64,000 nt of DNA, from assembly GCA_020466095.1 (NCBI GenBank), contig CM035808.1, positions 27,178,151 to 27,242,150 of the forward strand, in the 5' to 3' direction. The notes under the pieces are model-generated. The model was not told where the DNA came from. It was given only the letters and a program-made list of their open reading frames with translations, and did no database searches. The stretch is from Chlorops oryzae (lineage: Eukaryota > Arthropoda > Insecta > Diptera > Chloropidae). The number at the start of each line of letters is the position of its first letter. Position 1 is the stretch's first letter. Position numbers and translations under genes: made by a program. Below are positions 12,675 through 22,084 of this stretch, piece after piece.

Positions 12675-13620
12675 TCTCTTAATAATTCAATATACTTGTC
12701 AACTAAGTCAACAAAGCTGCAGGATAATCGAAGCTCAATGCTTAAACCAAACTAAAAACGCGTGTAAGCAATAAAAAACATCAATAAAAATATTTCACCT
12801 AAAACCCAACATTCATGAAGGCTATTTGACTTGTCGTGGCTCCACCGAGGCCAGGATGTTCACTGCCCTCAACATGGTTTCAATGTTTTTTTGTCTCCTT
12901 ACGAACAAATGTTCGCAAAAGTTTATGATTTGTTGCTGTAGAGGCCTTTGTTTATTTAAGCGTCCACAGCGAAGTAAACAACTGCCAAGAGTAAAAGTTC
13001 TTGATGGTTTGGTAACATGATATCAGCGAATAAAAACTTCTTAAATGCGAAAAAATATCGAATCAAGGAACTAGTATGGCTAAATATAAAGTTTTCCTTT
13101 TGTGGAATTAAAAAAAAGTAAACGAAAAATATCGATAATCGAACAATTAATTCTCTTCTCGGGATTAAACTGATTCCTCGGTCACACCCAATATGCACAA
13201 TTACCTTCATGATAGCAGTTCGCTTACAGGCTTCGTCTGGACTTTCTGGTGACGCAATTTGTAAAATAAAACTTGACCATAAAACGAAGAAGCATAATTC
13301 GAGATTATTCATGCAATTTAAGCACCCACTCACCAAGTTATTCCTTCTGGGGCGACGTCATCATGTAAGTTTCATATTAATTTAAGCAGTTTTTTTTTGC
13401 TTGGGTTAGCCTCCGTGGGTAAATGCTTGGGTTGGTAGAAACAAGAAGACCAGAATGGAACTAAATAAAGCAATAAAATAACAATTTCCTACGTTCGCAT
13501 TTTCCTAGTCCTGTGATTGTAATAAAAATCGTTGAGGATGCTTCTCATAAGAACCATAAAAGAAAATTAAGCATGTCTTCTGCGAATTTCGTGGGCAGGT
13601 CGCTTAGGGTTTTCCCTGTT
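12675..13620. repeat. Segmental duplication block 4, copy A (peptide locus)
   Basis: Matches 60907-61853 in direct orientation. Identity is about 95-97% over roughly 12760-13560 and falls quickly on both sides: about 80% at 12675-12760 and about 85% beyond 13560. The block contains the small secreted-peptide gene model. The sharp identity edges are discussed in the findings. Confidence 0.88.
12822..13312 (-). CDS. Putative small secreted peptide, two exons, copy A
   Basis: I propose exon 1 at 13312-13205 (36 codons) and exon 2 at 12935-12822 (37 codons plus stop), giving a 73-residue precursor. Exon 1 starts on ATG. It encodes a short polar N-terminus, a hydrophobic core (FFVLWSSFILQIA, about residues 8-20) typical of a signal peptide, then SPESPDEACKRT. 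The donor is AAG|GTAATT and the acceptor is CCTCTACAG|CAA, both in phase 0. Exon 2 begins QQIINFCEHLF and ends VEPRQVK. The mature part (about 53 residues) would have two Cys (29 and 43) and a basic middle. A 269 bp intron is long for such a gene. An alternative acceptor, CTTTTACTCTTGGCAG, lies 50 bp upstream but with this donor gives only a short tail. Copy B keeps the same exon lengths and phase. A CRE-like CGACGTCA (reading GACGTCG on the coding strand) lies about 40 bp before the ATG. I recognise no family. The model is inference from frame, splice signals and duplication. Confidence 0.4.
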
Positions 13621-16366
13621 CAGTAGTCGTATGGATAGAGGTGTGAAGGGAGCCAGAGTAAACTACACTCGCACTTTTGTCTTTAACTTTGGATTTTACG
13701 CTAAAATTCGAAAAAACGAATTTGTAATTTATTCTCAAATGGAAACACATGGAACACTTAATCTTAACACTTTTGATCGTAAGTCCAAATTTTGAAGCTT
13801 CTATTTGTTCGATATTCTCAATTTTTTTTTTCTTTGTATGTTAAAAGATCTAAATTCATTGGAAAACGTTTGGGTGGGAGTGCCAAGGCATTTGAACACT
13901 TTTGAGGTATTAAAATAAAGCACGAAATTTCTCTCATTATGAAAAGTTTGGGTGTGTTGATAACTGAGAAACTAATGGAAATAACTTTAAGTTTTTCTTC
14001 TCTTTTTGGACTACGTTCTTCATCATGAACCACTTATTTCACGTCCATTCACTTTAGACTTTTTAACGTGTCAACATTTTAGAAACGTAAATTTCGATTG
14101 GGCTTCATTCTCATATAGTTTTTCCCCTAAACAGTGTGCAGGTCCGCATGAATACTGAGTTATTTCGGAGAACACAATTTATCAAAGTATAAAACTGTGC
14201 TAGCTATCTTACCTCATAAAAGGTTAACCTAAATACGAATTTTTGAAGCCGCAGTGTCGGTGCCATATTGGATTAACAAGCGCACGCATGTTCGTGCCAG
14301 CCGTAAACAGGTGGCCGCAACGACAAGGAAAAACGAGCCGCCTTTGATAGCTAAACGTTGGAACGGCTTACGGCGTGCTTAGGTTGACTTCGAAAACACA
14401 GAAAAACAAGCTGTAAGCGTGAGCTCATCCTTTGAATGAATCTCAACTCATGACATGGAACTCAACGGTAAGGTATATCCTTTTTTCAAAAGTCATAATC
14501 TCGAAAATAAAACAAAACTCTGGGACTCTTTAGGTTAAGATATTTTTTTCTCATAAGGATTATACAATTTTTATAATTCTTTTTAAAATCTTATCATCTA
14601 TGATTACTTATCGTAACTGCAATTTAACAGCTTAAAAGTAAACATAAGTTGATCTATAGCTAAAAAAAATGTTCGACACTAGCACTTAAAGGGTTTAAAG
14701 CAATTAAAGTGGTTTTGTTAAATGATTAATAAAAATTCGTAATACCCATGTAAACAAGATTAAGTGCACATAAGATGTTTTGTCTAGCGAAAAAGTTTGT
14801 CAGAGCACATAAGCGAAGAATTAAATGCAAAAATGTATTATGTATGAAAGCGGGCTACACACATCAGCGTTCATACTTACTTATAGCTCCCAGACCATTA
14901 ACACAGTTCTGGCTTATGGTGACTTAAGTTTCTCCCCTTAATGAACACAGATATGAAAGATCACGAACTTTTCTTACACCGAGTGCTAAAGGGAGTTTAA
15001 ATGGAACTCCTTCTACAATACAAACGGTTCTTAGTAAGATGACTAAGTCACCAATGAATAATATTCCTGGAATAATTTTGACTCCTCTTCAACAACTCCC
15101 AAACCATCGCTTCCAAAACAGACGTTTTTCGTCTAATTTATACCAATATTAATGTAAGGATTTAATTATCGCCCATATTAGGTACTTATACTTGGGTTAA
15201 AACTTGTTGATTGGAAATCTCTCTTCAAAGATATCCTTCCTACTCTAGCTTCACTATAACTTCATATCTAAAACTTAGCTCATTTTTAAAAATCAAACGC
15301 ACGAACAACGAACTCTGTTCTTTCAATATTATCCCTAATATAATAGGAAAGTATCGGTAATATAAGCAATCTCTCTTTCTTTCACTTGTGATTTCCAAGA
15401 GTGTGGAAAATTTTATCGTCCATTTTAAAAAGCATTTCAATTTATCATCAAAGGTGAAGCTCAAGTGAATGCTCTTTCGCTAGTGCAAGTTTTGGTCGTC
15501 CTTAAATGAAATTATCATTGAGAGCGTTTGAGTTCAGTTCACTTTTCCACATGAGCTTTGTCAATCGTACGGCATGCACAAATAGCATAGCTACATATAT
15601 TTACTGCAGCCACCGAAATAGTGTGCTGGCTTGTACGAGCAATAACAGGTTCGTTCACGTTGCTCGTTTTCTGATTCACCGGTGCGTGGTTTGAACAAAC
15701 TTGAAGGAATCAATTGATTCTGATTCAGCGGTGGCTTCTTCAAGCGTTGGTTTTTCTCACCTCGTTTTTCAAACAATCTGAGAGTATATTGCCCGAAAAA
15801 CGCGTCATGGGACAATTATCCTTCATCTTTAGCCTCGTGACATGAGCTCCATTTATAGGAGGTCTACATGGACATACGAGTACATACATTGAAGTTTATG
15901 CAAATTGCTTTTCGATGAAGGGTGAATCTTAAAACTGAGTATTTTGCACGTGGTTTTGAGCAACGTCGTTTGTTTTTATCGAGTTTCATGTGACTTTTTC
16001 ATGTCTAAACAGCTTCAGTAGCATTTTTAGGTCCTTTTCTTCGTAATGAGTATATGTTTGTCTGACAGGAGGGGTTTCAAAATCTTCAGATTTCACATTA
16101 AGAAAATGGAACACAAAGGCATTTCAGGCGTGAAAAAAGTGCTGAATTTCGAATACGACACCTAAACATCAATAAACAAAGTTTTTTATATGTCCAAATT
16201 TTTGGTTTCACCTTATCTTTCGCTTAAGACCCCGTCGTCTTCGAATTTCAACACTTTTTCACATCTGAAATGCCCTAATGCAACACTCAACGCGAATAAA
16301 CATATTGCGTAGCCATCAGTTCCGCATACATAAAAATGTGATTACATTGTTCTAATGGCGATTGGG
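13621..16366. other. Intergenic, no supported gene
   Basis: No gene is recognised. 14250-14400 is less AT-rich than its surroundings and has a short open frame on the plus strand, but it has no start, no domain and no counterpart elsewhere in the window. Confidence 0.5.
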
Positions 16367-16600
16367 TCAATAAAGCTGTCGGTTTATGTACTAAGAGAAA
16401 GAAAAAATCATTCGATATGATTTATTTATTTACCAATAAAGTGTTAATTAGCCACGAAATTGCCCATTAAACGGATATTTCGGGAGCTTAATTGAACGAT
16501 TTCTGCATGTGGCAGGTTAATTAATTATTGAACGAAAGAAAGGCCGCAAGCAATCTGACTGAATAAAGCACGTAAGGAAAATCGATTAAAATGGAAATTA
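16367..16600. repeat. Segmental duplication block 5, copy A
   Basis: Matches 62740-62950 at roughly 75%; the conserved parts are GGTCAATAAAG, GATTTATTTATTTAC and AAAGTGTTAATT. Its main part is also the left end of the local tandem duplication, so three copies exist in the window (16417, 19351 and 62790). Confidence 0.75.
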
Positions 16601-16742
16601 CAGACGATTGTTTTATCTTCATAGACTTTTATAATATAGGTATATACAAACTTTTCCCATTTTACTTTTAAAGACTTCTTAAATTCTTCGATACTTATCT
16701 TAGAAGATTATATTTGCATTCCGGTAACATAAAGACCATATG

Positions 16743-18409
16743 GGCATTTCCATGATGTCGAACGCGACATTCGCACGCATTCTCAGTGGAAAAAGAAATA
16801 TACGAAAATTTTTTTTTATTTGGACAAATGGCGGAAGTTATGGCTCTTGACTAGCACTGTAATTGGTGCTAAGGTTGATTTCTGGAAATTGTTCGTTTTC
16901 AAGATAATTACAAAAAACTAAGGCATTCGCACGCTACAAAAACAGAAGTCAGTTTTGAGGCGAACAGTTCAACCACTGATTTTAGCGAAACTTGAGGCAA
17001 TATTTTAATGCGACTAATTTTGTAATATTGTACATTGATGAATCTTAGAACTGGTTTTTATTTGATTCAAAAATATTAAACAGTTTAGTTTTTTATTTTA
17101 TTTTAATCACTGTCGCACGCTACATGTCGAATGCTACATTTAGTTGCATCATACGTTTTAAATTAATGTGTACTTTTCATTTAATTGGACATGAAGAAGA
17201 TGACGAAAAATGACTTTTAATGTTTTCAATATATTTATTTTCACAAAAAAAAATTATAAACTTAAAATATCTTCAACAAAGAAAAAAAAATAAAAAACAA
17301 AAATATTCATCCTTTACATAAAAACTAAAGAATAGAAACTAACTTAACTGTGAATAGTATTACTTATATTAAATAAACATTTTTTAATGGAATATGCAGT
17401 CCTAGCTCCTTCAGGACTGCCCTCTTAATAAGCCAACCGATGCTTCAAACTGTATTTTTAACATTGGCTTGTCATTGAGGCATTACCACTCCCACATTTA
17501 ACTACTCCACGAATAGACCTACTGTGTTGAATTAGAGGTCAGTTGTCTTACACAAATACTCTACATTTTGACTAGTCATGTTCTGGGGTAACTCAGAGTA
17601 CTCCTTTTCGGTAAGTTTACCTATCGCACCCTTGCTACTTAATCGGTACAACTCAAAATTTCGCATTTCTGGAACAATCATTCATTCTCTATTGAAACTT
17701 GCAAAAAATAATTATTTTTCTTAACTTAGTGTATTCTTAATCGACTACTGCATCAGTCTATATAAACATAAATTTTCTAGGTGTTGAGTTTCTTGCAGAA
17801 AATGTGGTTGAAAATAAAAAATTTGAAATGGGTTTAGGAGCAAGGGTGCGAAATTATAAATTTTACACTTACGATGTCGCACGCTACAAACTTCAAATAT
17901 GTCTCAGGGCCAAAGCGTTGATTATTTTGCAACAAAATTTTTTTTATTTAATTGCAATACAAATTGCTGTTTGCAGCGAATATTTGAGGCGCGTTGCACA
18001 AACACCTTTGACTCACTGATAACAAATGTTATTTTTCAATGTCGCACGCTACAACGAAATAAACGATAAAGTAAAGAAAAAATTTACCGTAATTGGCGAT
18101 TGCATCGTTCCCTTTGCATTTTTCTTACATTCCTCAAATATAAAACGATATTTAAAAGTGCAAATATCAAAGCATAGTGGATGTTATTACGAACAATAAT
18201 CAAAACAAAACGGGAAGAGAAATATTCAAAACATAACTTTTGCACTTGTGCGACTTTGCATTTGAATATTTCTAAATGTGTTATGAATATATGTGGAATA
18301 TGTTTAAATTAGTAAAATTTGATCGATTCTCTATAAATATATGTAAAAACAACATACTTTTATAGGCTTTGAATTTTTTGACTCCGGTTGACATTTCTGT
18401 GGAAATGCC
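16743..18409. mobile_element. TIR element in tandem unit 1, internal TCGCACGCTACA motifs
   Basis: The ends are GGCATTTCCA and TGGAAATGCC. The flanks carry CATATG on both sides (16737-16742 and 18410-18415). The uninterrupted sister site in tandem unit 2 (19671-19676) has a single CATATG, which proves insertion of 1667 bp. Because the site is palindromic, a 4-bp ATAT duplication with ends GGGCATTTCC fits equally well. Inside, TCGCACGCTACA or a close version occurs near 16928, 17115, 17878 and 18041, with a partial copy near 16782. No long coding frame is present, so the copy is non-autonomous. Confidence 0.85.
17395..17660. repeat. Dispersed repeat, copy 1
   Basis: Shares CCACTCCCACATTTAACT, TCTCCACGA.TAGAC-type and GTAACTC.GAGTA-type runs with 49185-49575, in the same order. 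It lies inside the TIR element at 16743-18409, so that element either picked it up or belongs to the same family as the sequence at 49 kb. A short hairpin (GCAGTCCT ... AGGACTGC) lies at about 17396-17419. Confidence 0.5.
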
Positions 18410-19690
18410 CATATGTATTGGACCGTAATTAGATGAGTAATTTTCTCTAAAGACAGCCTCAAGACAGGTCAAATGAATTGCAGATCCGGATCCTAACTAA
18501 CTCTTTTTGGCACAATAGTCTTGACAGACGCAGTGCCACGGAAGGCTGAGACTCGAACCTATACACCAATAGTAACTCTTTTTGTCACTATTAAAACAAG
18601 TCACATTTTATGGGGTGAATTCAGGGGATTTAAGCTGCGATGGGAGAACATTAACAGACATTCATATAAAAAAAATAAGCTGAGAACAGTAGAGATATTA
18701 TTAAGGCAAACAATTTGAACATAGCGTTTTAAAGCATAGCTAAGGGTCGTTTTCTACAGTGTTTTAAGGTATTAGGTATCCCAAAAGTACAAAGCTCTAA
18801 AATCTCTCTCTGGGGGCCACAGTTTCTATACCCTTCCTCAAACACGAAAATTCCCAATAGTTTTTGATAACAACTCTACCTCAAATATTGCATCAAACTG
18901 ATGTTTTTCCTGTCGCCAGATGTATCAAAAAAATGTTTGTACTTAAATCTGCATTTGAGCAGAATTTGATTTTCTCGAAAACAACAGTCTTTTGGGAAAC
19001 TACTTCATTAAGTATGTATGCTATATAAGCTTGTGTCATATCGAGTAAAAATATGCACCTTGTGATTTTTTTAGGAACCAAAACAACGTACCATATGTTA
19101 CGAAAGAGACGGCAAATGAAAGAAGGAAGGTGGCTTGATCCATTATAATTCCCTCCTGTATATTGTAGTGTTTTTAGCTCTGCTAATTTTGTTATTCACA
19201 AATATTTTGGCGGTGTAGTTTACCCACTAGTCAAAGGACTATCGAAATAACAATAAAACTTCGAGCCATCTTTTGGCCACACCCATTTGATTTGTGCTCC
19301 TCTTCGCCAGGTTCATTTAAGACATGACCGTTTTTGTCACTGCACTGTGCAAGATTTATTTATTTACCAATAAAGTGTTAATTAGCCACGAAATTGCCCA
19401 TTAAACGGATATTTCGGGAGCTTAATTGAACAATTTCTGCATGTGGCAGGTCAATTAATTATTGAACGAAAGAAAGGCCACAAGCAATGTGACTGAATAA
19501 AGCATGTAAGGAAAATCGATTAAAATGGAAATTACTGACGATTGTTTTATCTTCATAGATTTTTATAATAAAGGTATATACAAACATTTCCCATTTTACT
19601 TTTAAAGACTTCTTAAATTCTTCGATACTAATCTTAGAAGATTATATTTGCATTCCGGTAACATAAAGACCATATGTATTGGACCGTAAT

Positions 19691-20649
19691 AGGGTATTTG
19701 ACACCATTAAAGTTTTGTAAGAATTTGTGGTTATTCTTGTAGAAAATAGTGTTAAAATTGATTTTTGAATAAATTTTAAACAAATTTATCTTTATTTTAT
19801 ACGAAAAACACAAATGAAAATTGCAATTTTTTGAATAAGTTGTTGTAAATTTAAAACGGTCTGTGATTGGTCGGAGCATAGTGACGTCAATAAGCAGTAA
19901 GCAAAAACAGCTGTGTTTTGTTTACAATATTCAAAAGCGTTCTACTTTGAGTGCATGTACTTCAGCTTACAATGGAAAACAATTTTGTGCGAGCTAATAG
20001 CAACAACCTTCCTCAAGTGGACGCTTTTATGGTAGCACATTTCTTTAGAAATAAAACGGATTTCTTTGGTGCAGAGCTGAAAAACGTAAAAACAGCTAAG
20101 TAGGTATCTTCCTTATTTGAGGTTATGTTGACATATGCTTCCACTTCACTATAGGGATGGGTGATATTCGATATCCGTGTTAAACGATAATCTATATGAT
20201 AACTATTACAGATTTTCAATTTTGACAAAAATCTTTTGAAGGTAATTTCATTGATTTCAAAAGTATCGTTAGTACTTGGTTTTATCAACTTTGAAAATTA
20301 TGATAAACTGTTTGAATGCTTAACTCTTCGTCAGACCGTTTTAAGCCAATTTTATCGCGAGCTATAAATTTCTTTATCTTAGATATCTGATATCGGAATG
20401 ACGATATTTTTATAACCGATGTACATCCCTATTTCACTAGATTTTTGTTTACTGGCAAATGACGTGCAAACTCAACATATGATTAGTAAAATTGCAGCAA
20501 GACCGTTTTTTGCGTAATATTAAAAATGCAAATTTAAATCCCAATTTTAACAACAAATACGAAACGTATTCCGCAAATATTTTGATTTCTATCATATTAA
20601 GCTATAAGGATTCAAATGAGACACTTTCTGAAAATCAGTCAAATACCCT
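19691..20649. mobile_element. TIR element in tandem unit 2
   Basis: The ends are AGGGTATTTGAC and GTCAAATACCCT, a perfect 12-bp inverted repeat, or 16 bp if the TAAT/ATTA flanks are counted. The empty site in unit 1 reads CCGTAATTAGATG (18423 onward), consistent with a 959 bp insertion and a 2-bp AT duplication. No coding capacity is seen. A second, smaller element is nested inside it. I cannot assign a superfamily. Confidence 0.8.
20152..20431. mobile_element. Nested hAT-like MITE
   Basis: This 280 bp element starts TAGGGATG and ends CATCCCTA. It is flanked by CTTCACTA (20144-20151) and TTTCACTA (20432-20439), an 8-bp target duplication with one mismatch, as expected for hAT elements. The interior has repeated GATATC/CGATAT palindromes. 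It lies entirely inside the 959 bp element of tandem unit 2. Confidence 0.65.
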
Positions 20650-21840
20650 ATTAGATGAGTAATTTTCTCTAAAGACAGCCTCAAGACAGGTCAAATGAAT
20701 TGCAGATCCGGATCCTAACTAACTCTTTTTGGCACAATAGTCTTGACAGACGCAGTGCCACGGACGGCTGACACTCGAACCTATACACCAATAGTAACTC
20801 TTTTTGTCACTATTAAAACAAGTCACATTTTATGGGGTGAATTCAGGGGACTTAAGCTGCGATGGAAGAACATTAACAGACAAACATATAAAAAAATTAA
20901 GCTGAGAACAGTAGAGAAATTATTAAGGCAAACAATTTGAACATAGCGTTTTAAAGCATAAATAAAGTCCAAACTTTAAACTCTCTTTCTGGGGGCCACA
21001 GTTTCTATACCCTTCCTCAAACACGAAAACTCCCAATAGTTTTTGTTAACAACTCTACCTCAAATATTGCATCTAACTGATGCTTTTCCTGTCGCCAGAT
21101 GTATCAAAAAAATGTTTGTACTTAAATCTGCATTTCAGCAGAATTTGATTTTCTCGAAAACAACAGTCTTTTGGGAAACTACTTCATTAAGTATGTATGC
21201 TATATAAGCTTGTGTCATATCGAGTAAAAATATGCAGCTTGTGATTTTTTTAGGAACCAAAACAACGTTCCATATGTTACGAAAGAGACGGCAAATGAAA
21301 GAAGGAAGGTGGCTTGTTCAATTATAATTCCCTCCTGTATATTGTAGTGTTTTTAGCTCTGCTAATTTTGTTATTCACAAATATTTTGGCGGTGTAGTTT
21401 ACCCACTAGTCAAAGGACTATCGAAATAACAATAAAACTTCGAGCCATCTTTTGGCCACACCCATTTGATTTGTGCTCCTCACTGTGCAAGCAATGTTGA
21501 AGGAGAGATCATGTTCAGGATCAACCTATTTAAGTCACGTCCATCTAAACCTCTTTCATTTTTCACATTCCAGTTAGATTATGCATAGCCACATCGTTCT
21601 AGTCCTATCATTTTAAGGTATGTCCATTCAAGCTTAGCCCATTTGGAACATTAACCTTAAGGTTTAAGGCTTAAACCGTGCCACATAGCATGCACCAAGA
21701 TCTCGCCATGTTCTACTGCCTCAAATGTGATGATAAAGCTACGGTATTCGTGGACAATAAGTTACAGGGTCTAAATATAGGGTATCCCTTCGTTATTTAC
21801 AAAAGCAACCTTTTACGCTCTATTGATGATGAGTCATCAT

Positions 21841-22084
21841 CAGGGCTAGGATTTTGTTAACTTTTTTTCAATTTAAAGCATACTTTGTGGAGTACAAATT
21901 TTATTCAACTCACATTAAGGTAAGAATAAAATCGATTTTTAACTTCAATATGAATTTTTTTGAAGTTAGAAAATCGATTTGAAGTTCAAATATCCTAAAC
22001 TCATTCGGAAAATGTTGGTAAGAAAAATTTTTGTCCAATTAAGTATGCTTCAAATTTTTAAAAGTCAACAAAATCCAAGCCCTA
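21841..22084. mobile_element. hAT-type MITE with 8-bp target duplication
   Basis: This 244 bp element starts CAGGGCTAGGATTTTG and ends CAAAATCCAAGCCCTA. The arms are imperfect inverted repeats of about 65 bp; AAGCATACTT and AAGTATGCTT lie near their inner ends. It is flanked by perfect 8-bp copies of GTCATCAT (21833-21840 and 22085-22092). CAGGG-type ends plus an 8-bp duplication are diagnostic of hAT elements. There is no coding capacity. It is not related by sequence to the MITE at 20152. Confidence 0.88.

Larger units (their letters stand above)
16417..19350. repeat. Tandem duplication unit 1 (interrupted)
   Basis: Unit 1 consists of 16417-16742 and 18410-19350. Its two parts align at well over 90% with 19351-19688 and 20650-21490. 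The original unit was about 1.2-1.3 kb. Unit 1 is interrupted by a transposon at 16743-18409. The unit carries no convincing gene. The 65-codon frames at 18521 and 20743 exist in both units only because the units are recent copies. Confidence 0.88.
19351..21490. repeat. Tandem duplication unit 2 (interrupted)
   Basis: Unit 2 consists of 19351-19690 and 20650-21490 and is the direct neighbour of unit 1. It lacks the insertion found in unit 1 but has its own insertion at 19691-20649. The duplication boundary shares CACTGTGCAAG, which is also found at the end of unit 2. Confidence 0.88.

Noticed and set aside
12956..13336. A 126-codon single-exon reading of the peptide locus.
   Set aside because: In copy B an 8-bp insertion breaks it right after the signal-peptide part, so the long tail is probably intron. 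Only the spliced model is kept in both copies.
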